From: Streptomyces sp. NWU339
GTDB lineage: Bacteria; Actinomycetota; Actinomycetes; Streptomycetales; Streptomycetaceae
Direction of reading: 5' to 3'
NCBI RefSeq assembly: GCF_003143855.1
Contig: NZ_QFRK01000061.1
Location: 6 to 38,478, forward strand
Length of the DNA stretch: 38,473 nucleotides
The position numbers and the translations under genes were made by a program. Under the pieces are notes generated by a model that was not told the origin of the DNA, ran no database searches, and worked only from the letters and a program-made list of their open reading frames with translations. Of the stretch, positions 8,800-16,367 are shown piece by piece (positions within the stretch are counted from its first letter, which is position 1; the number at the start of each line of letters is the position of its first letter).

Positions 8800-9468
8800 C
8801 AGCCGCCCGCCACTCCCGAGGGCGTCCTGTGCTCCCGGGCCCGGTCCGGCAACCGCTCCGGGGCCGGGGGAGGCCGCGCGCCCGGCGGTACCCCGCGCTC
8901 CTGGGCGCGGGCGCAGTCGGGGATCTGCCGGTCGGGCCGCCCCGGAACATGCGCGTCGGTGTCGAGCGAGAACAGTGCGTCCGCCGCCACCGTCCGGCGC
9001 AGCAGCAGCGGCGGGTCATCGACCGGGCGTCCGCCCGTGGCCTGGAGTGCACGGCCGCCACCACGACATCCAGGTGCTCCCGCAGGTCCGGCTCCTGGTC
9101 CAGGGAGCCGTCGTCGAGGGGGCGCACCCGATGCCGGTCAGCAGCCGGAACGGCGCCCGGGCCCCCTGGGCGCCGCCGCCGTCCGACTGGTCGGAGTGCA
9201 GGTGGCAGTCGCCGCGCAGCGGCGCCCCGACGGCGGCGAGTGGGTGCAGGCGGCCGGGTGCCTCGCCGGCCGACGCCTCCCGCACCCCTGCGCGGTCTTC
9301 GGGCCGAGGCCCCTGAGTGCCTTTGGTGAGTCGGCCGCGGCCCGCCTCGCGCGGGCCCGGCTCCGGCAGCATCCAAGCCGTGGTGAGGGAGGCCCGGACG
9401 CGGTGCGTCGGTGCCAGGGACCGCTCCAGCAGAAAGCCGAGCCGCTCCAGTGCCCCGACGGGCTCCAT
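8800..9468 (-). pseudogene. decayed PHP-domain (PolX-like) gene
   Basis: The ATG at 9468, with AGGAAG upstream, opens with MEPVGALERLGFLLERSLAP, the usual start of actinobacterial PHP proteins. Further along, in shifting frames, come the metal-binding motif LRGDCHLHSDQSDGG, a piece reading LDVVVAAVHSR and LFSLDTDAHVPG, and a final CARAQERGVPP. These are the metal-site motifs in the right order. Intact relatives are about 330 residues; here internal deletions and frameshifts leave about two thirds of the length. It lies directly upstream of the HAD gene, with which it may once have been co-transcribed. Confidence 0.7.
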
Positions 9469-9593
9469 GGGCGCTTCCTGGCTCCGGGGCTCCCCGGGGC
9501 GCGGACGACCGCACGACGGGCGGGCGGTTTCTGCGACCCGCACCCGGGTACTGCGATGCTTCGTTCCGCCCCGTGACCACGAGGAGGCCTCCC

Positions 9594-10403
9594 ATGTCCG
9601 CTCCCACTCCCGCGACCGGCAAGGTCGCCGTGCTCACCGGCGCCGACTCCGGCATCGGCAGGGCCACCGCCGTACGGCTGGCCCGCGCGGGCATGGACAT
9701 CGGCATCACCTGGCACCGCGACCACCGGGGCGCCGAGGAAACGGCCGAGGAGGTCCGGGCACACGGGCGGGGGGCCGAGGTGGCCCCGATGGACCTCACC
9801 CGGCTGCCCGACGCCGCGGACACCGTCGACGAGCTGTGCGACCGTCTCGGCCGCATCGACGTGCTGGTCAACAACGCCGGTACGGGCACCATGACGCCCT
9901 TCCTGGACCTGGCGCCGTCCACCGTGCACGAGGTCCTGGACGTCGATCTGGTGGGCCCGTTCCTGTGCGGGCAGAAGGCGGCGCGGCACATGATCCGGCA
10001 GGGCGGCGGTGGTCGCATCGTCAACGTGACCTCCGTCCACGAACACCAACCCCGCGTGGGCGCCGCCCCGTACTGCGCGGCCAAGGGCGGCCTCGGGCTG
10101 CTCACCCAGGTCATGGCACTGGAGCTCGGCGAGCACGGCATCACCGTCAACGCGGTCGCCCCCGGCGAGATCGCCACGCCGATGACCGGTCAGGAGGACA
10201 CCGACCCGCACACCGAGAGCCGTCCCGGCGTCCCACTCGGGCGGCCCGGCGATGCCCGCGAGGTCGCCGCAGTCATCGCCTTCCTCGCCGGTCCGGACGC
10301 CTCGTACGTCACCGGTGCCTCCTGGAGCGTGGACGGCGGCATGCTCCGGATGGGCCCGCAGGCCGGGTCGCATCTGACGAACGACGACTGGCGGCGCCCC
10401 TGA
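9594..10403 (+). CDS. SDR-family NAD(P)-dependent oxidoreductase
   Basis: A 269-residue classical short-chain dehydrogenase. The start is ATG 9594, preceded by GAGGAGG at the right spacing; the same frame is open upstream but that part has no homology. The cofactor motif TGADSGIG lies at 15-22, followed by the structural NNAG motif, the catalytic serine in NVTSVHEH, the YxxxK pair in PYCAAKGG, and the PG turn in VAPGEIATPM. The C-terminal SWSVDGGM motif is typical of glucose-dehydrogenase or 3-oxoacyl-ACP-reductase-like members. The reaction is oxidation or reduction of a hydroxyl/carbonyl with NAD(P); the substrate is unknown. A hairpin right after the stop ends the unit. Confidence 0.88.
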   Translation: MSAPTPATGKVAVLTGADSGIGRATAVRLARAGMDIGITWHRDHRGAEETAEEVRAHGRGAEVAPMDLTRLPDAADTVDELCDRLGRIDVLVNNAGTGTMTPFLDLAPSTVHEVLDVDLVGPFLCGQKAARHMIRQGGGGRIVNVTSVHEHQPRVGAAPYCAAKGGLGLLTQVMALELGEHGITVNAVAPGEIATPMTGQEDTDPHTESRPGVPLGRPGDAREVAAVIAFLAGPDASYVTGASWSVDGGMLRMGPQAGSHLTNDDWRRP

Positions 10404-10420
10404 ACGTGCGGCGGACGCGA

Positions 10421-10440
10421 ACACCGCGTTCGCGCGGTGT
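10421..10440 (+). terminator. hairpin terminator after SDR gene
   Basis: ACACCGCG and CGCGGTGT pair as a perfect 8-bp stem around a TTCG tetraloop, beginning 18 bases after the SDR stop codon. A short T-containing stretch follows. It is a strong candidate for a factor-independent terminator. Confidence 0.65.
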
Positions 10441-10503
10441 GCGCTCTTCCCTCTGGCCTCCGCGTTGCGCCGACGGCGGCGTCCGGATCCTGAGCGGAAA
10501 CGC

Positions 10504-10574
10504 GAAAGTGCCTCCTGAGCTGGGATGATGAGGCTTGTCCAGGGCTTCTGTCGCCACGGCAAGAAGGCACTTTC
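10504..10574. repeat. 71-bp MITE-like element with 13-bp inverted repeats
   Basis: GAAAGTGCCTCCT at 10504-10516 and the inverse of GAAAGTGCCTTCT at 10562-10574 match at 12 of 13 positions. The 45 bases between them hold no gene. The layout is that of two fused insertion-sequence ends without a transposase. It lies just past the SDR terminator. I could not identify a matching full-length element in the window. Confidence 0.5.
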
Positions 10575-10704
10575 TGCGGACACGTATGACATGAGGTCGC
10601 CTGTGTTGAGCGGACGCTCTTGGAGAGGAGGTCGGCGATGGCGCCGACGCAGGGCGGTCCCGGGTCCGTGTCCGGTCCTGTGCCGCTCGAAAAGTCGTCG
10701 TCGG

Positions 10705-11065
10705 TCAAGCGGTGTGGCGGTACTCGCCGATCATGCCGCCGAGGGGGCCTGGGTCCGCAGCACCCGGCGGATGTCGAGGGCGTGCACTGCGACGTCGGGC
10801 CGTTCCTCGGCGTCGGGCAGTAGTCGCTGTCGGGCCTGGTGAGGTGGGCGGGCGTTGTAGTGCCGTGGGCGTTCGTCCGGGGAACCCGCGGGACACTCAA
10901 GAGCACCTCCGGCTCCCCGGCCCCGAAGACCGCGGCGAACGTTGCACCGTACGTGCCGTCGCGGTCCCGCAGCAGGAACCGCGGGGACTTTCTGCGCATG
11001 CCCGGGCCGGCGGCGAGGGCCCGCGCCTGGTGCCCGGCCCACTCCCGGGCGGTGACTCCGGTGCC
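10705..11065 (-). pseudogene. broken DDE/integrase-core transposase
   Basis: Minus-strand frames give TAREWAGHQARALAAG, then RFLLRDRDGTYGATFAAVF with the second catalytic aspartate of an rve-type integrase core, then PRVPRTNAHGTT, and after a frame change a tail ending GGMIGEYRHTA. That tail matches the GGVINEYRRAA ending common in Streptomyces integrase-core transposases. The N-terminal half is missing and frames shift at least twice, so it is inactive. Confidence 0.6.
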
Positions 11066-11366
11066 TACAGCCTCGTGCCGAGCGCGGCGCCGGGTCGCCA
11101 CTCGCGGCGTTGAGGATCTCCCAGACCGACGAGGGGCGAACCGGAACCGGTCGGCCGGCTCGTAACGGACAGGTCCGGCCGGTGTGCCGGCGTTTCGTCC
11201 CGTCGGGGCTGTGGCGGTGTCCGGGCGGTGCGGGAAGCGCAGCTCGGTGGCAGCTGGACGTGCTGCCACCGGGCTGTTGTGGCCGGCCGGCGGTCGAAGC
11301 GCCGACCGGCCGTCGCCGGGCGTTGTGTTGTGCGGGTGTTCTGTGGCCTCCCGTCATGAGGGCGCC

Positions 11367-12854
11367 TCAGTCCAGGGGCTGCTCCACGGAGTCGGCCGGG
11401 GACGCTGTCTGTCGGGCCTGGTGGGGGCGGCGACGGCGGAGCACTGCCCATGCGATGCCGAGGATGACGAACCACACCGGGGTCACCAGCAGTGCCTGCA
11501 GGGTGTCCTCCTTCTGGGTCAGTGCCCAGATGAGGAACACGAAGAAGGCGAGTACGACGTAGCACATGACGATGCCGCCGGGCATCTTGAACGTCGACGC
11601 CTCGTGCAGGTGAGGACGGCGCTTGCGGTACACGAGGTAGCAGATCAGGATGATCGACCAGACGAACATGAACAGCAGGGCCGAGATGGTGGTCACCAGC
11701 GTGAAGGCCTCGATGATCGAGTCGCCCATGGTGACCATGACGACACCGGGAAGCAGGAAGAGGCCGGACAGGAGCAGGGCGTTGACCGGTACCTTCCTGG
11801 AGGTGAGCCTGCCGAACCGTGCCGGCGCGTCGCCCTCCTGGGCCAGGCCGTAGACCATCCGTGAGGTGGAGTAGATGCCCGAGTTCGCGGACGAGGCGGC
11901 AGAGGTCAGCACCACGAAGTTGATCACGGAGGCGGCGATGCCGAGGCCGGCCAGCGTGAACATCACGACGAAGGGGCTGCGGTCCGCGCTGATCTGGCGC
12001 CAGGGTGTGACGGAGATGATCGCGATCAGGGCCACCACGTAGAACAGCATCACGCGTACGGGGATCGAGTTGATCGCCTTGGGCAGGTTCCGTTCCGGGT
12101 TCTTGGTTTCCGCCGCAGTGGTGCCGACCAGTTCGATGCCGACGAAGGCGAAGGTCGCGATCTGGAATCCCGCGACGAATCCCATGGGGCCGGTGGGGAA
12201 GAAGCCGCCGTCGTTCCAGAGGTTGGAGAAGCTTGCGGTGGCGCCCCCGGGGGCCTGGAAGCCGCCCAGGACCATGCCGAATCCGACGACGATCAGTGTC
12301 ACGATGGCGACGATCTTGATCAGTGCGAACCAGAACTCGGTCTCACCGAACGCCTTCACCGTGGGCAGGTTCAGGACGATCAGCAGGACGACCGCCGCGA
12401 GTGCCGGGATCCACAGTGCGAGCCCTCCCCACCAGTACGACACGTACCCGGCGATCGCGATGACGTCGGCGACGCCGGTGACGATCCAGCAGAACCAGTA
12501 GGTCCATCCCGTGAAGAAGCCGGCCCACGGCCCGAGAAGGTCCGAGGCGAAGTCGGCGAAGGACTTGTAGCGCAGGTTGGACAGCAGCAGCTCTCCCATC
12601 GCCCGCATCACGAAGAACAGCATCGCGCCGATGATCATGTAAACGAAGATCACCGAAGGGCCGGCCAATGAGATCGTCTTGCCCGATCCCATGAACAGAC
12701 CGGTTCCGATGGCGCCGCCGATCGCGATCAGCTGGATGTGCCGGTTGGACAACTGCCGGGAGAGGTGCTGCTCGCCCGCGGGGGAGGGCGTCGGTCCGGG
12801 CTCCGCCCCAGGCGCCGGGGCGGTGGTTGGGACGGCTTTGCTGCTGTCATGCAT
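11367..12854 (-). CDS. cycA: CycA-type D-serine/D-alanine/glycine permease
   Basis: A 495-residue amino acid permease (APC superfamily, AAT family) that closely resembles Escherichia coli CycA along its length. Examples are RHIQLIAIGGAIGTGLFMGS, FTGWTYWFCWIVTGVADV, GIELVGTTAAETKNPE and VINFVVLTSAASSANSG. Twelve hydrophobic segments can be followed. It should import glycine, D-alanine and D-serine by proton symport across the cytoplasmic membrane. The start is ATG 12854 with GAGG eight bases upstream; the frame is open further 5' but that part is not homologous. About 300 bases upstream, in the same direction, lies a tandem glycine riboswitch, which supports glycine as substrate and as the regulatory signal. 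Confidence 0.93.
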   Translation of the reverse strand: MHDSSKAVPTTAPAPGAEPGPTPSPAGEQHLSRQLSNRHIQLIAIGGAIGTGLFMGSGKTISLAGPSVIFVYMIIGAMLFFVMRAMGELLLSNLRYKSFADFASDLLGPWAGFFTGWTYWFCWIVTGVADVIAIAGYVSYWWGGLALWIPALAAVVLLIVLNLPTVKAFGETEFWFALIKIVAIVTLIVVGFGMVLGGFQAPGGATASFSNLWNDGGFFPTGPMGFVAGFQIATFAFVGIELVGTTAAETKNPERNLPKAINSIPVRVMLFYVVALIAIISVTPWRQISADRSPFVVMFTLAGLGIAASVINFVVLTSAASSANSGIYSTSRMVYGLAQEGDAPARFGRLTSRKVPVNALLLSGLFLLPGVVMVTMGDSIIEAFTLVTTISALLFMFVWSIILICYLVYRKRRPHLHEASTFKMPGGIVMCYVVLAFFVFLIWALTQKEDTLQALLVTPVWFVILGIAWAVLRRRRPHQARQTASPADSVEQPLD

Positions 12855-13157
12855 GAGCGAACCTCGTGGATCTTTGGTGCGTATGGGCCGTGACAGGCGT
12901 TTCCTGGGAGGCGGCCGCACACGCATGGGGGGAGCGAGTGGGCACAAAGAGCCGGCATGAGTGGTGGGGCGGCCGACGGGGAGGGCGCCGGGCACGCCGA
13001 ACACGCCTTCAGGGGGCGTGGGCCCAGGAGGGCCGTGGTGGGAAAGCCGGAGCTCAGTCGGGATACCGACGGGCGGCCGGCGGCCGGGGTAACGAGAAAG
13101 CCATCGGGGGGTCCTCAAAGGTCGGGCACGGGTAGGAGCCCGCGCTGCCGAGCGGAG
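12855..13157 (-). promoter_or_regulatory. cycA leader between riboswitch and start codon
   Basis: About 300 bases of untranslated leader, presumably the riboswitch expression platform. Just after the aptamers, 13122-13150 can fold as a GC-rich hairpin (GCGCGGG with CCCGTGC on the minus strand). A short reading frame of 16 residues starts at ATG 13104 behind a GAGGA sequence and stops at 13054; it may be a leader peptide or chance. No other gene is visible. Confidence 0.35.
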
Positions 13158-13345
13158 CCTCCCCCTCTGTCATGGGGCCTGAGAGCTTCGCCGCGAAAGT
13201 TCGCGGCTTGCACCGTGGGCGAGGCGCAAAAGCGCCTGCTTTTCAGAGGTGCCTGCCCGAGCGGTAGGGGTGCCTGAGAGTTTCCGGGGAGGTGTTGCTC
13301 CTTCGGCGCCCGGGTCTGGCTGACCCGGTGCTCTCCCGCAGCGGG
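13158..13345 (-). promoter_or_regulatory. tandem glycine riboswitch controlling cycA
   Basis: Read on the minus strand, this has the conserved core of a glycine riboswitch twice. Aptamer 1 starts with GCGGGAGAGCACCGGGTCAG, continues with GCGCCGAAGGAGCAA and ends in CCCCGGAAACTCTCAGGCA. A linker with CTGAAAAGCAGGCGC leads into aptamer 2, which has GCCCACGGTGCAAG, a P3 hairpin CCGCGAACTTTCGCGG, then GAAGCTCTCAGGC and the closing GACAGAGGGGGAGG. The order and the two CTCTCAGGC elements are diagnostic of the tandem class known upstream of gcv genes in Streptomyces. Here the next gene downstream is a glycine transporter. Glycine binding would alter cycA expression; repression of uptake is the logical direction, but on or off cannot be read from sequence alone. 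Confidence 0.92.
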
Positions 13346-13679
13346 ATGAGCGGCGATGTGAGGCTAGGCCCGCACCGGCAGCGGGTCAAGACCTGCGCGA
13401 ACGTTGATCGTTTACTGCCGGGTAGGACCGCGTGCACCTTCCCGCGGGTGCGGGCCGCTCCAGGAACCGGGCCGGCCTCGTGCGTCGGCTTCGCCGGGAT
13501 GCCGGTCTCCTCCCAAGACCTCGCGGGCGGCGCCGGCCTCCGGGGTTTCGTCGAATTCGAGGACGGCGCCGGAAAGTTGCCTTGAGCCACTGCCGGTCCG
13601 GCGGATCGCCGGGAGGCGCCTGTCGGTGCGTACCCCCACTCCGGTTACGGACGGGGAGTGCGGGAGCGGAGGCGTTGCT

Positions 13680-13955
13680 TCCTGTGGTTGACTCCGGGCA
13701 CCAGGTATCCATTCGGTCTGCCGGCCGGCTCGCTGAGGCCGACGCCTCCGTGCAGGCCGGCTCCGTCGCGGACAGCTGTGGCAACGCGATGGTCGAGGCC
13801 CTGAACAGCACCTTCGAGGCCGAACCGGTCGAGATGCAGGGCCCCCGGACCAACTTCGGCCAGGTCGAGCACGCGATCTTCCAGCAAGTCACCTGGTACC
13901 GCGAGGAACGGCTCCGCTCCGCCCTCGCCCACGTACCGTCTGCCAGTACGAACGC
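13680..13955 (+). pseudogene. IS3-family orfB C-terminal fragment
   Basis: The plus-strand reading VDSGHQVSIRSAGRLAEADA, then GSVADSCGNAMVEALNSTFE and WYREERLRSAL, is the end of an IS3 OrfB integrase core (compare HSDxGxQY, GSxGDSxDNAxAE, WxNxxRxH). The last catalytic glutamate region is present as NAMVEALNS. The first two thirds of orfB and all of orfA are absent. Confidence 0.62.
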
Positions 13956-13999
13956 GGGGGATGGCAGCGCCAGGAAGCCGTCCCGCAGTCCGCCTGAGG

Positions 14000-14460
14000 C
14001 AAGATCACCGGACTCCGCGAAACCCGGGGCAGTCCAGGGTGCAGGCAGCGATCGGCCGGTCGGCAGCAAGGTGCCGTCCAGGATCACGAACGCCTTTGTC
14101 CGCACGGTCTTCATCGCCCCGTCCAGGGTGGTCAGGACGTCGATTGCCTCGCGCGGGGAGCGGTACGCGGTCGCGGTGCCGATGCGGAAACCGGCGGCGA
14201 GCTGGGCGTTGGGGGTGCCCCCGGCCGGAGGCTGGGGGAGTGTCGCCGCACCGCAGGTGGGCCAGGGCGCGCGGGCCCGATGCCCGGCCGGCAGGCGTTG
14301 CCACCGTGTCCCGATCTCCCGCCGCCGAGCCCGGAACCGCCCCGTCAGGTATCGAAGGGTGGCTGGACAGATCAACCGATGGCGGGTGGAAAAGCACACG
14401 AAACTCCTGGCGGGCATGGGCGATCTTGGTCGAGAACCCGTCTACCAGGAGTTTCGTTGT
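14000..14460 (-). pseudogene. IS5-like (DDE_Tnp_4) transposase remnant
   Basis: The minus strand reads as the N-terminal half of a Streptomyces IS5-family transposase: ATLRYLTGRFRARRREIGTR, AQLAAGFRIGTATAYR, EAIDVLTTLDGAMKTVRTKA and FVILDGTLLPTGRS, the last holding the first catalytic aspartate. The second half is missing. A short palindromic element (14210-14240) sits inside the frame just before AQLAAGF. The gene is clearly inactive. Confidence 0.62.
14210..14240. repeat. short palindromic element, TGGGGGT...GGGGGAG type
   Basis: A 31-base near-palindrome beginning TGGGGGTGCCCCC and ending GGCTGGGGGAG. It adds extra residues between the conserved CG and AQLAAGF of a broken transposase, so it looks inserted. 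It shares both termini with the 43-base element at 29552-29594, which is also inside a broken transposase. Confidence 0.5.
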
Positions 14461-14608
14461 CCCGTACAGGCTTCTCCCACCAACGCTCCGACCACGCAAT
14501 CAGGTTGAAAAGGGCTCAGGGTAATTGCCTATTGCATCCAAAGCCTCGGGGTGATCGAATATGCGTCCGGCGATCGGTGTTCTTGACGTTACGCAGAGGG
14601 TGTCGCAC

Positions 14609-15487
14609 ATGATGGGCCGCTGGTTGGCAAGTCGAACGAAACAGCGTCAGGCGGGCCCTCTGGCAGCTGTGCAGACTCCCTCGAATGCCGGGGTGCTGAG
14701 CTGCCGGGTCCTCAGCCCGGCCAACGAGCCGGTGCCGAACGCCCGATGGGCGGTCAGCGACACCGTGGGACGCACACTGGTCGAGGGCGGGACGGATCCC
14801 TTCGGTTCGTTCGTGGCCACGATTCCGGCGGGAGAGTACCGGCTCGCGGTGTTCGCCGAGGGGTACCTGCCGTACCGGATGCCGTGCACGGTCACCGAGG
14901 ACTCCCTCGCCTCGCTCGGCGATGTGACCCTGCGGGCGGCACAGCCGCTGGAGATGCCCGCGCCGGGCGACTGGGAGATCGATCTGGCGCACTCCTCGAT
15001 CGCCTGCACCGCGCGGCACATCGGGGTGGCCCGGGTGCACGGCCGGTTCAACTCCTTCGCGGGAGTGGTGCGGATCACCGACGACGCGACGCAGACGGCG
15101 ATGCACGTGGTGATCGACGCGGCGACCATCGACACCAATGTGCGGATGCGCGACGACCATCTGCGGTCGGCGGACTTCCTGGACGTGGCGCGGTTCCCGA
15201 CCATCGAGTTCTACAGCGACCAGTTCGTGCCCCGGGGCGGCAATCGGTGGGACGTCATCGGTGAGCTGTGGCTGCGCGGGGTGGCGCGTACGGTCACGCT
15301 GGACATGGAATACCTCGGACTCGGCAACGGCATGCAGGGCGAGGCCCGGGCGGCTTGCCGGGTCACCACCGAACTGCACCGCGACGACTTCCAGGTGAGC
15401 TGGCAGACGATGCTGGCGCGGGGTATCGCCGCCGTCGGCCCCACCATCCGGGTCGACATCGACGTGCAGGTCGTGCCCAAGAGCTGA
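14609..15487 (+). CDS. YceI-domain protein with carboxypeptidase-like N-domain
   Basis: A 292-residue protein if translation starts at ATG 14609 (the adjacent ATG 14612 is equally possible; GAGGG lies upstream). Residues about 30-105 resemble a carboxypeptidase-regulatory-like or PEGA beta-sandwich (VLSCRVLSPANEPVPNARW, IPAGEYRLAVFAEGYLP). Residues about 110-290 form a complete YceI lipocalin-like domain: WEIDLAHSSIACTARHIGVA, VDTNVRMRDDHLRSADFLDV in shortened form, FPTIEFYSD, GELWLRGVARTV and the closing TIRVDIDVQVVP. YceI domains bind isoprenoid-like lipids in a beta-barrel. There is no clear signal peptide, so it is probably cytoplasmic, as in many actinobacterial members. It stands alone between transposase remnants. 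Confidence 0.83.
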   Translation: MMGRWLASRTKQRQAGPLAAVQTPSNAGVLSCRVLSPANEPVPNARWAVSDTVGRTLVEGGTDPFGSFVATIPAGEYRLAVFAEGYLPYRMPCTVTEDSLASLGDVTLRAAQPLEMPAPGDWEIDLAHSSIACTARHIGVARVHGRFNSFAGVVRITDDATQTAMHVVIDAATIDTNVRMRDDHLRSADFLDVARFPTIEFYSDQFVPRGGNRWDVIGELWLRGVARTVTLDMEYLGLGNGMQGEARAACRVTTELHRDDFQVSWQTMLARGIAAVGPTIRVDIDVQVVPKS

Positions 15488-15560
15488 CCGACCTGGCGTT
15501 CGCTGTCCCGAAAGACGCCCGGCAAGGGGTGAGCTTCCCCCGCTGTGCGGGAGGTGCTGA

Positions 15561-15855
15561 CTAGCTGGTCAGGGCGGGTCTGCGGGGTTTCAGGTTCACC
15601 GGTTCGGCCGTTGCCTGGCCGGCGTAGTGCTTCTCCTCGAACTCGACGGGGTTGAGGTGGCCGAGCCGTTTCTGGATGCGGCGAGGATTGCAGAACCCGT
15701 CGAGACACTCGAAGATCGCGAGGTTGGCCTCGGCCCGGGTGGCGAACACCCGGCCGCGGATGCACTCGGTCTTGACCAGCATCCACAGGTTCTCCGCCAG
15801 GGCGTTGCCGAACGAGTCGCCCACCGACCCCATGGACGCCTCAATTCCCACCCAC
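15561..15855 (-). pseudogene. IS3-family orfB C-terminal fragment
   Basis: The minus strand encodes the last 95 or so residues of an IS3-family transposase: EASMGSVGDSFGNALAENLW, MLVKTECIRGRVFATRAEAN, NPRRIQKRLGHLNPVEFEEK and a tail ending RPALTS before the stop at 15561. The catalytic glutamate (ALAEN) is kept. Upstream of about 15855 the homology stops abruptly, so the first two thirds have been lost. This is a different IS3 subgroup from the fragment at 13.7 kb. Confidence 0.75.
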
Positions 15856-15990
15856 ATCAGGCGTGTTGCGACGACCGGCTGAATCCGGGCTGTCCACGCG
15901 CGGCACAGTGCCAGAAGAACACTGTTGAGGTGAGCGGATTCGCCCGACAGGATCGCCTGATGAGTGACAACGCGCAACCGGGCAGTTGGG

Positions 15991-16313
15991 ATGCCCCTGT
16001 GGTGTCGAGTGCAGACGGAGCGGTTCGAGGCGTGGTTCCTGCCGGATGCCGGTGAGGATCTGGAGGCCGTGCACGACATCGACGTCGAGGTGCGACTGCC
16101 GGACGGCTCTCGGTGGAGTGCGAACGTCTGCACGGTTGCTCACGTGGAGACGCTCATGGAGCGATGGGCCACCAGCGGGGGAGCGGAAGTCAATTCCGGT
16201 GTCCCGACGGTCTCATCGTCCGTGATGCGGGCATCAGCAACATGGTCCAGGTGCTCTCAGGGCTGATCGAAAACGGCGAGTTCACCCACATCTTGCAGCG
16301 TCTCGACGACTGA
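15991..16313 (+). pseudogene. frameshifted small hypothetical gene
   Basis: The text starts at ATG 15991 with MPLWCRVQTERFEAWFLPDA and continues EDLEAVHDIDVEVRLPDGSR, WSANVCTVAHVETLMERWAT. It then continues in another frame from about 16190 as FRCPDGLIVRDAGISNMVQV and LIENGEFTHILQRLDD to the stop at 16313. Together this gives a coherent protein of about 108 residues with two antiparallel strand pairs. One indel near 16170-16195 breaks it. I know of similar Streptomyces hypothetical proteins but no function. A sequencing error is possible. Confidence 0.5.
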
Positions 16314-16347
16314 ACCAACTGACACTCCCATCTCATTCTGAAGCGGT

Positions 16348-16367
16348 CAGTGAGGGGCCGCTCACTG
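16348..16367 (-). terminator. hairpin terminator after SPFH gene
   Basis: CAGTGAG and CTCACTG form a perfect 7-bp stem around the loop GGGCCG. It directly abuts the stop codon of the minus-strand SPFH gene (16368). It could also serve the convergent plus-strand gene ending at 16313. Confidence 0.55.

Noticed and set aside
7837..9576. A 579-codon plus-strand open frame
   Set aside because: It is antisense to the HAD phosphatase and the PHP remnant and has Pro/Arg/Ala-rich text without motifs, as expected from GC-rich third-position bias.
9411..9593. A 61-residue N-terminal extension of the SDR protein
   Set aside because: No homology and no ribosome binding site, whereas ATG 9594 has GAGGAGG at proper spacing and opens at the cofactor-binding strand.
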